Origin: Bradyrhizobium centrolobii
GTDB taxonomy: Bacteria > Pseudomonadota > Alphaproteobacteria > Rhizobiales > Xanthobacteraceae
Reading direction: 5' to 3'
Assembly (NCBI RefSeq): GCF_001641635.1
Contig: NZ_LUUB01000030.1
Coordinates: 77,770-141,769 of the forward strand
Length of the DNA stretch: 64,000 bases
Shown: positions 10,677-18,926 of the stretch, piece by piece
Numbering within the stretch: position 1 is the first letter of the stretch
How the letters are laid out: every line of letters starts with the position of its first letter
Translations under genes and position numbers: made by a program
Notes under the pieces: model-generated
Told to the model about the DNA's origin: nothing
What the model saw: only the letters and a program-made list of their open reading frames with translations
Databases searched by the model: none

Positions 10677-11342
10677 ATGACGTCGGCAAGATTACCGGGC
10701 TCTCTCGCATCTCATCCCCCTCACACCAGACTACTCGACGATCGCCGCTTTCGTGCCCTGCTGTCGGACGAGGACTGGGGTCGCCTGCCGCTCGCGACCT
10801 GGCGCCGCTTTTCGAAACGCGTCGCTGACGGTGACAGCGTCGTTTACGTCGGCGTGGTCGACGAAGTCGGCTTCAGCGATATCGGCTGGTGGTTTGCGCA
10901 AGTCGCTCGGCTGATCGGCGGCCCCTTGCCGATAAGCCGCGACACCGGCGTGCCGATGATCGTCACGGTCACCGAGGATGGCGTGAGCGGCGGCCAGACC
11001 TGGACGCGCATCTGCGCGCGCCGGTGCGGCTTCCCGCAGGTCATTCACTCCGCCAAGCGCTTCGCCGGCCCGACCGGGCTCGAGGAATATGTCGGCTTCG
11101 GCGTCTCGATGGCGCTGCGTATTGCGGTCGAGGACCAGGTGCTGACCTTCCGCAGCGCGGGCTATGGCCTCCAGCTCGCAGGCTTCTGGATTCCGCTGCC
11201 GCAATGGCTCACGCCCGGCGATCTCACCGTGACGCACCGCGATCTCGGCGAGGGCACCTTCCGTTTCACCCTCGATGTCACTCACCCGCGTTACGGCGCG
11301 CTGATCCACCAGTCCGCCGTGTTCAGGGAGGCCGTATCATGA
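10677..11342 (+). CDS. DUF4166-domain protein (221 aa)
   Basis: The start is an ATG with a strong ribosome site (GGAGG about 6 nt upstream). The protein is soluble, with no signal peptide. After the LPLATWRRFSKR segment it carries the DUF4166 pattern: a GPLP segment, VTVTEDGVSGGQTWTR, then a lipocalin-like string of beta strands including GLQLAGFWIPLPQWL. DUF4166 proteins have no established function and often sit next to NAD-dependent epimerases or are fused to saccharopine-dehydrogenase-like proteins. Here the stop overlaps the epimerase start by ATGA, so the two are co-translated. Confidence 0.82.
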   Translation: MTSARLPGSLASHPPHTRLLDDRRFRALLSDEDWGRLPLATWRRFSKRVADGDSVVYVGVVDEVGFSDIGWWFAQVARLIGGPLPISRDTGVPMIVTVTEDGVSGGQTWTRICARRCGFPQVIHSAKRFAGPTGLEEYVGFGVSMALRIAVEDQVLTFRSAGYGLQLAGFWIPLPQWLTPGDLTVTHRDLGEGTFRFTLDVTHPRYGALIHQSAVFREAVS

Positions 11343-12777
11343 CGCCGCTTTTGTGGACGCTCATCGCCATCCAGATCGTGATGGGCGTGTTCGACACCTT
11401 CTATCACCACGAATTCACCGAGCGGCTGGCCTGGCGGCCATCGCAGCGTTTCGAGCTGAAGCTGCACGCCGTGCGCAACATGCTCTATGCGCTTCTGTTC
11501 CTGGTGCTTGGCTGGCTCGAGGTTCATGGCCTGTTGGCGCTCCTCATCGTCGCGGTGCTGGTCGCCGAGATCATCATCACGCTGATGGATTTCGTCGAGG
11601 AAGACCTCAGCCGGAAACTGCCGCCGAGCGAGCGCATCAATATCACACCCTGCTGGCGATCAACTATGGCGCGATCCTGGTGCTGCTGCTGCCAGTGCTG
11701 ATCGACTGGGCAATGCAGCCGCTCGGCGTGATCATCGTATATCAGAGCCTGCTCAGCCTCGCGGCGACCGCCTGCGCGGTCGGCGCGGCGCTCTGCGGCA
11801 TCAGGGACTTCGCGGTGACACGGCGGCTCGCCCGCATGACCAGCGCGCCCGCGCACGAGCTCGTCGAGAAACTCTCCGGCCGGCAGACCGTGCTGATCAC
11901 GGGGGCCACCGGCTTCATCGGCAGCCGGCTCGCGGCGAGCCTCACCGGCGCGGGGCATCAGGTCATCGCGCTCGTTCGTAACCCGGCCAAAGCGGAGACA
12001 CTGCCGCCACCGGTCACCCTGATCACAAGCCTCGATCAGCTTGCCTCGGACACGCGCATCGACGCTATCGTCAATCTCGCCGGCGAGCCGATCGGCAACG
12101 GCCTCTGGACCGATGCCAAGCGCGCAAAAATCCTCTCTTCACGGATCGACATGACCGGCGAGGTCGTGAAGCTGATCGCGCGGCTGGAGCGCAAGCCCGC
12201 GGTGCTCGTCAGCGGCTCCGCGATCGGCTGGTACGGCCTGTGGGCCGATCAGGTGCTGACGGAATCGGCGAAATCGCACGCCTGCTTCAGCCATGAGCTG
12301 TGCGAGGCCTGGGAGAAGGCGGCGCGGCCAGCAGAGGAGCTTGCCGTCCGCGTGGCGTATTTGCGCATCGGGCTCGTGCTCGGCACCGAGGGCGGCTTCA
12401 TCACGCGCATGCTGACGCCGTTCGAGTTCGGCCTCGGCGGGCCGCTCGGCACGGGTCGGCAGTGGATGTCCTGGATCGAGCGCGACGACCTGATCCGGCT
12501 GATCGCCTATGTGATCGCGACGCCGGAGCTCGCGGGTCCCGTCAACGCCACCGCGCCGATCCCGGTCACCAACGCGAAGTTCACCGAGGAGCTCGGCCGC
12601 CGCCTGCATCGGCCCGCGGTCTTTCGCATTCCGGGCGGCCTTTTGCGCCGGATCGGCGGCGGCTTTGCCGACGAGCTCCTGCTCGGCGGCCAGCGCGTGC
12701 TGCCGAACAAGGCCCTGAGCCGCGGCTTCGTGTTCCGGCACGAGACGCTGCGCAGCGCGTTCGAGGCGATCTTGTGA
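11339..12777 (+). pseudogene. TIGR01777-family epimerase with N-terminal membrane domain, frameshifted
   Basis: The N-terminal part is a membrane domain with four to five helices, beginning TLIAIQIVMGVFDTFYHHE. The C-terminal part is an SDR epimerase of the TIGR01777 family, with NAD motif GATGFIGSR, active-site region SGSAIGWYG and a DUF1731 tail. The frame breaks at about 11641-11643. Reading through RIN and HTLLAINYGAILV requires removing two bases from AATATCAC, which looks like a tandem AT duplication. The upstream frame then ends at 11701 after about 120 codons. The C-terminal domain is intact in the other frame to 12777. Either the gene is freshly inactivated or the sequence has an error; the rest shows no decay. 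Confidence 0.8.
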
Positions 12778-12789
12778 GATCGAGCGGCA

Positions 12790-13644
12790 TCAAGCCGTCG
12801 CTACGCTCCGGAACGTCGCCGCAACGGTCCGCAGCGCCGCCAGTTTTGCCGGATCGCTGACCTTCGAATGCAGCATCACCTTCGAGCTGCCGAGCTTCGG
12901 CAGCTTGTGTGCGGGCCCGATGTCGATCAGCCCGCCTGGCGCGATCCGCCGAGCCAGCGGCGCGATCGCAAGTCCGGCAAGCGCAGCCGCGACCACCGCC
13001 GTGACGCCGCCGCCGACAAAACGCTCGCGCCAGGCGATGCCGGCCTTGTCCAGCGCGCGCACGGCGATGGCGCGGACCCCGCAGGGTGGAGCAAGCGTCG
13101 CAAGTGGCAGCGGCTCACCGTGGGGCAGGGTGAAGCGTCTTGCTGCGAACCAGCCAAACTCGTCCTCGGCGAGCTTCTCGCCGCCGCGCCGGCTGCCTTC
13201 CTGACGGACGATGACCGCATCGAGCCGACCTGCGTCGTAAGCGTCCTGCATCTCGCGCGAGAAGCCGATGGTGACGGCGAGGGTGAGGTCTGAGGACATC
13301 GCGTGCAGACGCTCGAGCAATGGCACCAGCTCGGGGCCCGCCGCGTGGTCGGAAATGCCGAGCGAAAGCGACTGCGCGGTTGATGCGCCGCCGGACAATG
13401 CGCGGTCATGCGCCTCGATCAGCGCGCGGGCGCGATCGCGAAAACCGGCGCCGTCGGCCGTGAGCCGGACCGCGCGCGGCGAGCGTTCGACGAGGCGTTT
13501 TCCGAGCAGTGTCTCCAGCCGCTGGAGCTTCAGGCTGACGGCTGCCTGCGTCGTGCCGAGCGCTTCGGCGGCACGGGTGAAGCTCTGGAGCTCGGCGACC
13601 AGCAGGAAGGCCTGCACGGTGGCGATGTCGAGGTGTGGTGTCAT
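12790..13644 (-). CDS. LysR-family transcriptional regulator
   Basis: This 284-residue LysR regulator has the helix-turn-helix at about residues 18-50 (SFTRAAEALGTTQAAVSLK) and a substrate-binding domain from about 90. It is transcribed away from the tautomerase gene. The 116-bp gap contains an inverted repeat suited to LysR binding, so it probably controls both genes. The effector is unknown. It converges on the epimerase gene with only 12 bp between stops. Confidence 0.88.
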   Translation of the reverse strand: MTPHLDIATVQAFLLVAELQSFTRAAEALGTTQAAVSLKLQRLETLLGKRLVERSPRAVRLTADGAGFRDRARALIEAHDRALSGGASTAQSLSLGISDHAAGPELVPLLERLHAMSSDLTLAVTIGFSREMQDAYDAGRLDAVIVRQEGSRRGGEKLAEDEFGWFAARRFTLPHGEPLPLATLAPPCGVRAIAVRALDKAGIAWRERFVGGGVTAVVAAALAGLAIAPLARRIAPGGLIDIGPAHKLPKLGSSKVMLHSKVSDPAKLAALRTVAATFRSVATA

Positions 13645-13660
13645 TACGAATGATTATCAC

Positions 13661-13685
13661 TGGTATCAGTATAAATAAGATACCA
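13661..13685. promoter_or_regulatory. Inverted repeat TGGTATC-N11-GATACCA, likely LysR operator
   Basis: The two 7-bp arms are perfect and separated by 11 bp of AT-rich sequence. They start 16 bp upstream of the LysR ATG (13644) and lie 76 bp before the tautomerase ATG. The arrangement is that of a LysR recognition site in a divergent promoter. Confidence 0.6.
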
Positions 13686-13760
13686 AAATGGCTACGGCAG
13701 GTCTAGCTCTCCACCAACGCCGCGCGAGGTTCGCGCGACAGTTTAAGAGGAAGAACGACC

Positions 13761-14189
13761 ATGCCGCTGATCACCGTGTCCTACACAAGCTCCCGTCAAT
13801 CGCCGTCGCTGAAGGCCGATATTGCGAACGCCGTGTCCGAGCTCACCGCAAAGATCCTGCACAAGGATCCCAAGGTCACCGCCATCATCGTCAAGTCGGT
13901 CGACGCGGCCGACTGGTTCGCCGGCGGCAAATCGCTCGCCGAGCAGAAGCTCGCAAGCTACTGGATCGACATCCACGTCAGCGAAGGCACCAACACCAAG
14001 GACGAGAAGGCCACCTATCTCGCCGCCATGTTCAAGCGCATGGGCGAGCTGCTGGGCCCGCTGCATCACGAGACGTACCTGCATGTCGACGAGGTGAGGG
14101 GCGATGCCTACGGTTTCGGCGGCCTTACCCAGGAGCGCCGCTACATCGCCGGCAAGCTCGAGGTCGCGCCCGACCACGCGGCCGCCTAG
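13761..14189 (+). CDS. Tautomerase-family protein (142 aa)
   Basis: After removal of Met the protein starts with Pro (MPLITVSY), the catalytic base of the 4-oxalocrotonate tautomerase/MIF superfamily. Its length (142 residues) suggests two fused beta-alpha-beta units, as in the longer tautomerases. A tail follows with the conserved [15 protein letters not shown] and [16 protein letters not shown] segments. It has a good ribosome site (GAGGAAG). It is divergent from the LysR gene and probably controlled by it. Enol-keto isomerisation is family knowledge; the substrate is unknown. Its stop overlaps the lipB stop by 4 nt. Confidence 0.83.
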   Translation: MPLITVSYTSSRQSPSLKADIANAVSELTAKILHKDPKVTAIIVKSVDAADWFAGGKSLAEQKLASYWIDIHVSEGTNTKDEKATYLAAMFKRMGELLGPLHHETYLHVDEVRGDAYGFGGLTQERRYIAGKLEVAPDHAAA

Positions 14190-14923
14190 GTCACAGCCTC
14201 CGGCAGCAGCGCCTTTGTTGGGCCGAACAACTCCTCAAAAGCCTGCCGGAGCGCGATGTCGACATCGGCCATCGTGACGGGATGGCCGAGGTCGACCAGC
14301 GAGGTGACGCCGTAGCGGGGATCGGCGACGCCGCAGGGCACGATCCCGGCGAAATGCGACAGCTCCGGCTCGACATTGATGGCGATGCCGTGGAACGACA
14401 CCCAGCGCTTCAGCCGGACGCCGATGGCGGCGATCTTGTCCTCGTGGTCCGGCCCCTTGTCCGGGCGCCGGACCCAGACGCCGACCCGGTCCTCGCGCCG
14501 CTCGCCGCGGATGTTGAAGGCGGCCAGCGTCCGCAGGATCAATTCCTCCAGGCTCGCGACATAGGCCCGGACATCCGGCCGGCGGCGCTTGAGGTCGAGC
14601 ATGACATAGGCCACCCGCTGCCCGGGGCCGTGATAGGTGAGCTGCCCGCCGCGCCCGGTGGCGAAGGTCGGAAAGCGCGAATCGAGCAGGTCGGAGGCCT
14701 TGCCCGAGGTGCCGGAGGTGTAGAGCGGGGGGTGTTCGAGCAGCCAGACCAGCTCGCTCGCCTCGCCCGCCGCGATCGCCGCAACGCGTGCCTCCATGGC
14801 GGCCACCGCGTCCGGATAGGGCACCGGGGCGTCCGAAATCCGCCACTCCACGGGCGCGCCGGCGGAGGCGGAAAACGACGTCAAATCGAGGTCTTGGCGG
14901 TGGTTTTCAGGCTTATTAACCAT
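14186..14923 (-). CDS. lipB: Octanoyl-[acyl-carrier-protein]:protein N-octanoyltransferase
   Basis: LipB moves the octanoyl group from acyl carrier protein to the lipoyl domains of 2-oxoacid dehydrogenases and the glycine-cleavage H protein. Visible signatures are the octanoyl-binding [13 protein letters not shown] segment (about residues 89-101), the catalytic Lys in [17 protein letters not shown] and the catalytic Cys in [12 protein letters not shown]. The length of 245 residues is normal. The gene is divergent from the FliN-like gene with 36 bp between starts. Confidence 0.95.
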   Translation of the reverse strand: MVNKPENHRQDLDLTSFSASAGAPVEWRISDAPVPYPDAVAAMEARVAAIAAGEASELVWLLEHPPLYTSGTSGKASDLLDSRFPTFATGRGGQLTYHGPGQRVAYVMLDLKRRRPDVRAYVASLEELILRTLAAFNIRGERREDRVGVWVRRPDKGPDHEDKIAAIGVRLKRWVSFHGIAINVEPELSHFAGIVPCGVADPRYGVTSLVDLGHPVTMADVDIALRQAFEELFGPTKALLPEAVT

Positions 14924-14959
14924 TGGCTAACCATAACGTGGTGATCATCGCGAGAGCAA

Positions 14960-15235
14960 ATGCGAAAGTCCCAAGTTGCAGCGGTCCTGACAGTGCCCAC
15001 TCTCGATAAAGTCACCGTGGATCTCATGGTCGTCCTCGGGACGACCACCATGCCGATCCATCAGGTATTACGTCTTTCCCGCGGCGCCATCATCGAGCTG
15101 GACGCGACCGAGGCCGACGAGGTCAAGGTTTTGGCCAATAACCTGCCGGTGGCTTCCGGCGTGGTGCTGGTCGATCGCAACCGGATCGCGGTCGAGGTCA
15201 AGCAGATGCTGCCGCGCTCGCCCGGCACGAGATAA
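14960..15235 (+). CDS. FliN/FliM-type C-terminal (SpoA) domain protein (91 aa)
   Basis: The 91 residues form a single SpoA domain as found at the C-terminus of FliN, FliM and type III secretion C-ring proteins. The segments VTVDLMVVLGTTTMPIHQVL and the closing VLVDRNRIAVEVKQ are typical. No flagellar or secretion genes surround it, so it is an orphan FliN-like protein and may be an accessory motor-switch component. The start is ATG 14960 after a short GAG purine stretch. Confidence 0.82.
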   Translation: MRKSQVAAVLTVPTLDKVTVDLMVVLGTTTMPIHQVLRLSRGAIIELDATEADEVKVLANNLPVASGVVLVDRNRIAVEVKQMLPRSPGTR

Positions 15236-15370
15236 GGCCGGTCCGGGCGGATCTTTCCTCGCAAGCTTGTGGAATTCAGGGGCTTTGCAGGCTTGTATCC
15301 CCCTGATGGATTTGTTAGATCGGCGGCCGCTGATCCGGCCAGCCTCAAAGCCTCAGGCCGGCATCTTCTA

Positions 15371-15455
15371 GCGCTCGTGGCGGAACTGGTAGACGCGCTG
15401 CCTTGAGGTGGCAGTGGGTAACACCGTGGGGGTTCGAGTCCCTCCGAGCGCACCA
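15371..15455 (+). tRNA. tRNA-Leu (anticodon GAG)
   Basis: The 85-nt gene folds as a class II tRNA. The acceptor stem GCGCTCG pairs with CGAGCGC, the anticodon stem is CTGCC/GGCAG with loop TTGAGGT (anticodon GAG), the variable arm is long, and the T arm has GGTTCGAGTC. CCA is encoded at 15453-15455. The integrase gene ends only 26 bp downstream, so the 3' end is the probable integration site of an island. Confidence 0.95.
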
Positions 15456-15481
15456 TAAACCCACATTTTCAATTGAAATGA

Positions 15482-16990
15482 TTAGGCTTTTTTCTGGGTG
15501 TTACCCGGGAATGTTACCACTCCGTTCCGGCGCGGCGTTCGCGTGCTGTTCGCCCGCGGCACTGCCAGCCAGTCGTCGAGTGACTGGCTCTGATCGAACG
15601 TCACGATCTTCTCCATTCCACTGATGCCAAGCTTCTCTCGATTCGCCTGCGCGATGTAGTGGGCGGGCATTTTGGGGTCGGTCCAGCCGAACATCGCCAT
15701 CATCTGGCTCTCGGTGCAGTCGGCATAGGCGGCCACTTCGGCCCGGGCCTTGCGCACGCCGTGGCAGCTCTTCTTCGGCTCGTTGACGCCGGCTAAGACC
15801 GCATACTTTTTGAATTTGGCTGCCCAGGCTTTCTTGTTCATCGGTAGGACCCTGCCGCGCACAAGCTTGCCGGTGAATACCTGAGCACCAATGATGTTTG
15901 CCGCGCGAGCCGCCCTCAGGCTCACGGCGAACTCTGGATGCACAGGTACCGTGACGGTCATATTGCCCTGACTTTTCTCAGTGGCAATCTGCACCGCCAT
16001 CTTTCGCACGATCTGGCGAAGGTGGGGCGGGCCGAAGCGGTGGGCATCTCCAAGCCGCAGGAACGTGTAATGCAGGATGTCGAACATCAGCCGCGCCTCG
16101 GTACCGAGCGGCCACTTCGCTCGATACCGGGCCATGTCATCCTCCGTCCAGGGAACAAAGCCGCCGGTCTCGCGACTCGCTTTTGCCTTGCCGGACTTTA
16201 GTCCGATGGTCGGATCGTCGTCTTCGTCGAGATGCTTCTCGTCGATCATCCAGCGGATCATGCCCCGAACCGCCGACAGCAAGTTGCCCGCCTGCGATGG
16301 GGTGCGCGCCTTCATCTCCGCCTTGATAACCTTGCGCGTCAGCACTGCAAACGGCTTCTCACCATTCTCGGGCAGTAGTGACTCGATCAGTCCGGTGCGC
16401 TGAAGTCGGGTCGAGTCCGCCAAGCCCTCATGACCGACACTGAGATCACCCAGCCAGTGTTCGCTTCGCTTGTAGCCGTTCCAGTACCAGCGCAGCGTGC
16501 CGGGTTTCGCCGGCGTCTCGGGTAGAGCAGGGCGTGCCTCGTTGCGCTGCTTTTGCGCATTGATGTAGTCGCCCTCATTGCCATACAGCGCGATCTGGGC
16601 CGCGATCGCTGCATCAACCTCGGAATTAAACTCAGGCGTGCCGTACTCGGCCTTGATCCTGATCTTCGGAAGCTTGTTGCGCAGTTGCACGTAGTGACGC
16701 ACTTGGCCACGTTGGCTGACGTCGACGTCCAGATAGCGGCGTTCCGGTTGGTCCGGCTTCACCATGTCTTTGACACGACGCATGCGCATGAGTCCGCCCA
16801 ACGCCGCAACGCCGGCTTCATAGGCGGCGTCGAACGCGGACGTCCCGTATTCCTCGCTGATCCCGATCCTGCGGCCCTTGCGGCTAACCTTCACGTACCA
16901 GCGCTGCGAGCCAGATTCGGAATAATTGAAGTAAAGGTACATCCGCCGATCCCCGGGGGCGCGGGGGTCGCGTTTCTCCGTTCCGAGCAT
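15482..16990 (-). CDS. Tyrosine recombinase / integrase at a tRNA gene
   Basis: This 502-residue protein has an N-terminal DNA-binding region with two similar segments (KGRRIGISEEYGT and LPKIRIKAEYGTPEF). A core-binding domain follows at about 180-290, then a catalytic domain from about 290. The catalytic Arg is in FLRLGDAHR, the HxxR box is CHGVRKAR, and the late His and nucleophilic Tyr are in MPAHYIAQ. Its stop faces the tRNA-Leu 26 bp away, the normal layout of an integrase of a genomic island or integrative element that uses the tRNA as its att site. No conjugation or phage structural genes follow. Confidence 0.9.
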   Translation of the reverse strand: MLGTEKRDPRAPGDRRMYLYFNYSESGSQRWYVKVSRKGRRIGISEEYGTSAFDAAYEAGVAALGGLMRMRRVKDMVKPDQPERRYLDVDVSQRGQVRHYVQLRNKLPKIRIKAEYGTPEFNSEVDAAIAAQIALYGNEGDYINAQKQRNEARPALPETPAKPGTLRWYWNGYKRSEHWLGDLSVGHEGLADSTRLQRTGLIESLLPENGEKPFAVLTRKVIKAEMKARTPSQAGNLLSAVRGMIRWMIDEKHLDEDDDPTIGLKSGKAKASRETGGFVPWTEDDMARYRAKWPLGTEARLMFDILHYTFLRLGDAHRFGPPHLRQIVRKMAVQIATEKSQGNMTVTVPVHPEFAVSLRAARAANIIGAQVFTGKLVRGRVLPMNKKAWAAKFKKYAVLAGVNEPKKSCHGVRKARAEVAAYADCTESQMMAMFGWTDPKMPAHYIAQANREKLGISGMEKIVTFDQSQSLDDWLAVPRANSTRTPRRNGVVTFPGNTQKKA

Positions 16991-17062
16991 TGGATGTCTC
17001 CGTGGACCAATGCTCGGATTCTAGCGATGCGGTGACTCCGCAGCAATTGCATAAGGTGCATT

Positions 17063-17284
17063 TCACCCGCTTTCGGTGCGCTTCAGGTAACGCTGCAGCG
17101 CCTCCGATGGCACCCATATTTCGTCGAGACCTGTTGTGAGCTTGGTTGGCACGGCGCTCGACGTCAGTGCAATCCGAATAACGCCGTCTGCATCGACGCT
17201 GACCGCACTCGCGCCGGCTTCCTTGGCGGCGCGGATCGCGCGAGCCAGGTCTGCTTGCGTAACCTTTGCCGGACGCCGCGGCAT
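17063..17284 (-). CDS. Small protein upstream of the integrase (73 aa)
   Basis: The frame extends to 17320, but the ATG at 17284 has a strong ribosome site (AGGAG, 8 nt upstream) and starts MPRRPAKVTQADLARAI. The first half is a basic helix with Ala-rich repeats (ARAIRAAKEAGASAVSV). The second is a short strand and an acidic-basic tail ending LQRYLKR. Small proteins of this kind often sit just upstream of tyrosine integrases in this group and may help excision or regulation. That role is inference, and I do not recognise a named family. Confidence 0.6.
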   Translation of the reverse strand: MPRRPAKVTQADLARAIRAAKEAGASAVSVDADGVIRIALTSSAVPTKLTTGLDEIWVPSEALQRYLKRTESG

Positions 17285-17772
17285 GACCTTTCTCCTAAGT
17301 GTGACATTCAGCGCGTTCAAGCTGCGCGCTTCCCCGTTTCGCGACGCCGATCATTCCGAGTTGCGAGCACAGCGCGTTTGGCATCAGCTTCAGCGTCGGT
17401 GACCGCGAAATCGAGGTAGGAATGGGAAGAGAGCGCCGCGTTGATTTATTCAACCACGGCGGTCGGTAGTCACTCTAGAGAAGGCAGATAAAACTTGGAG
17501 TATCGTGAGATAGTTGAAAGAGCCGAAAATCATCGTGAGCAAGCGAAGTCGAAGAAGAAGATAGCGATCATTTTCGCTTGATCGGCCTACCTGCGATAGT
17601 TTTGCAGCTTCTCAGAGATTCCTTTAGCGCTTCCAATGCTGCGGCCTTGAGACGTCGGGGGCGGGCCGACCTCGTACATGCCCCCAACGTTTTCTCGCGG
17701 CGGACCAGAACGCGCTAATTTTCAGGCGGCAGCTAGATGAGCGCAGTCATGACCGTGTGCACTCCTCATTTC

Positions 17773-17793
17773 GTGTGCGCTACGTGTGCACCG
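17773..17793 (+). repeat. Paired GTGTGC motif, copy 1
   Basis: GTGTGCGC (17773-17780) and GTGTGCAC (17784-17791) are spaced 11 nt start to start. The same pair recurs at 17972/17983 and 35722/35733. Each pair has NAC between the motifs and CCG after the second one. A further single GTGTGCAC lies at 17755. Confidence 0.55.
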
Positions 17794-17920
17794 AAAGGTC
17801 AAGGCGAGTACAGCGGAGTGCAGCTTCGGCAAGCTCAGAGTGCACGCATTGGTGCTTCAGCCCGCTAAGGCGATTCCGTAAGTCCTTGCAATGACGGGAG
17901 TCCTGCATTTCTGTAGCTCC

Positions 17921-18045
17921 GATGATGGATTGGAGCGAGAGCTCAAGTTTTTCAAGCGGTTAGAAGGCAGCGTGTGCACGACGTGTGCACCGGGAGATCA
18001 AGAAAAATCTATCGAGAGTAGGTAAGGCTGGTCGTTCTTTGAAGT
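17921..18045 (+). repeat. Left copy of the ~125-bp direct repeat flanking the RTX locus
   Basis: The sequence begins with 20 bases (17921-17940) identical to 35671-35690. It continues with long shared blocks through the GTGTGCAC pair, CGGGAGATCAAGAAA and TCTATCGAGAG to about GTCGTTCTTT. I judge it by eye as roughly 80% identical to the copy at 35671-35795 with no gaps. The same strand in both copies reads as the C-terminal end of a protein (DDGLEREL), so it may derive from a lost gene. Confidence 0.7.
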
Positions 18046-18394
18046 GATATGAGGCCCTGCGGAATTGTGGCGATCAGGCGAGTCGCAAGGCAAGGTAATT
18101 ACGCGAAGGAGCCGGTCGTGCTCGTCATGAGCAGATTCCTTATTCGGTCGACCAAGACGAGCTCTGTGGATTGCGATCAGGGCAAACAACGTTGTCGGGG
18201 CGAATCACTCGTCTGCCGCCACGGGCAACGATTGTCTGCGACTGTACTTGTGATTTTAGTCGTCTGAGTCGCTTCGGAATATGCGGGGCCCATCTTTGCC
18301 GTACCGGCCGTGGCGCATTCTGTCGAGGGCCGATTTTGAAGCGGAGGAAGAGGGAAGGTACGTAAGCCAGCTAGCCCTCAACGCTCAAACCAAA

Positions 18395-18413
18395 GGCCCG
18401 AGGATGTCGGGCC
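18395..18413 (-). terminator. Possible hairpin terminator, minus strand
   Basis: GGCCCGA and TCGGGCC form a 7-bp stem around a 5-nt loop. On the minus strand it is followed by TTTGGTTTG, a weak T-rich tail. No gene lies just upstream on that strand, so it may be a remnant. Confidence 0.3.
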
Positions 18414-18817
18414 TGATTGCGGGGGGCGCCAGCTTCGAACCTCATCGATTCCGGGGATGAGACCAGGGGCTATGCCGAGATCATTGCGCCGGAGATCCTC
18501 TTTACGCAATCGATGCCGGGGCAATCGTCTGGGTATTCGCAGTCGAGAGCAGAGCCGGGACGAAGGAAGCAAGCTGTGCGTTTGTTGCGTTAGTCAGCTC
18601 TGTGGATGTTCGTCCGAGTCGTTGCCGGTCACACCGTCGGTGTCGTCGTTTCCCGGCGCGAAGCAGATTGTGGGCAATGGTGGAGGTTTTCCGTGCTCGA
18701 GAAGACTTTGCTCGGGATCTCGGTCAACAGACAATTTTATTCGCGTTCTATTCGACGTCGCTGAATTCGTCGTGGAGCGCACCGCGTGAAGCGTAGTTCC
18801 CGACGCGAGCAGTCTAG

Positions 18818-18856
18818 CGACAAGTTGACGCAGTCGCAGCCTTCTACAACTTGTCG
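18818..18856. promoter_or_regulatory. Perfect 10-bp inverted repeat upstream of the exporter gene
   Basis: CGACAAGTTG (18818-18827) and CAACTTGTCG (18847-18856) are perfect complements separated by 19 bp. They lie about 70 bp before the start of the HlyB-like gene, in an otherwise empty region. They are a candidate binding site for a regulator of the secretion operon. Confidence 0.45.
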
Positions 18857-18926
18857 TAGTTCTTTCACTTGCGAAGAGTCCGCGTGCTTTATATGCAAAG
18901 ACGACTCTAAGTAGTGGCAGTCACGT

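Larger units (their letters stand above)
17285..18926. other. Gene-poor 1.6-kb stretch inside the island
   Basis: I see no convincing gene here; the open frames are short and lack ribosome sites. The stretch holds the first two GTGTGC motif pairs (17773-17791 and 17972-17990), the left copy of the long direct repeat (17921-18045), a small hairpin (18395-18413) and an inverted repeat before the exporter gene (18818-18856). It reads as decayed island sequence plus a promoter region. Confidence 0.6.

Noticed and set aside
11639..11646. Programmed ribosomal frameshift in the epimerase gene
   Set aside because: There is no slippery heptamer or downstream stimulator. The change is a simple 2-bp tandem duplication.
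18049..18789. Several short open frames before the exporter gene
   Set aside because: They lack ribosome sites, overlap each other on both strands and show no protein-like pattern.
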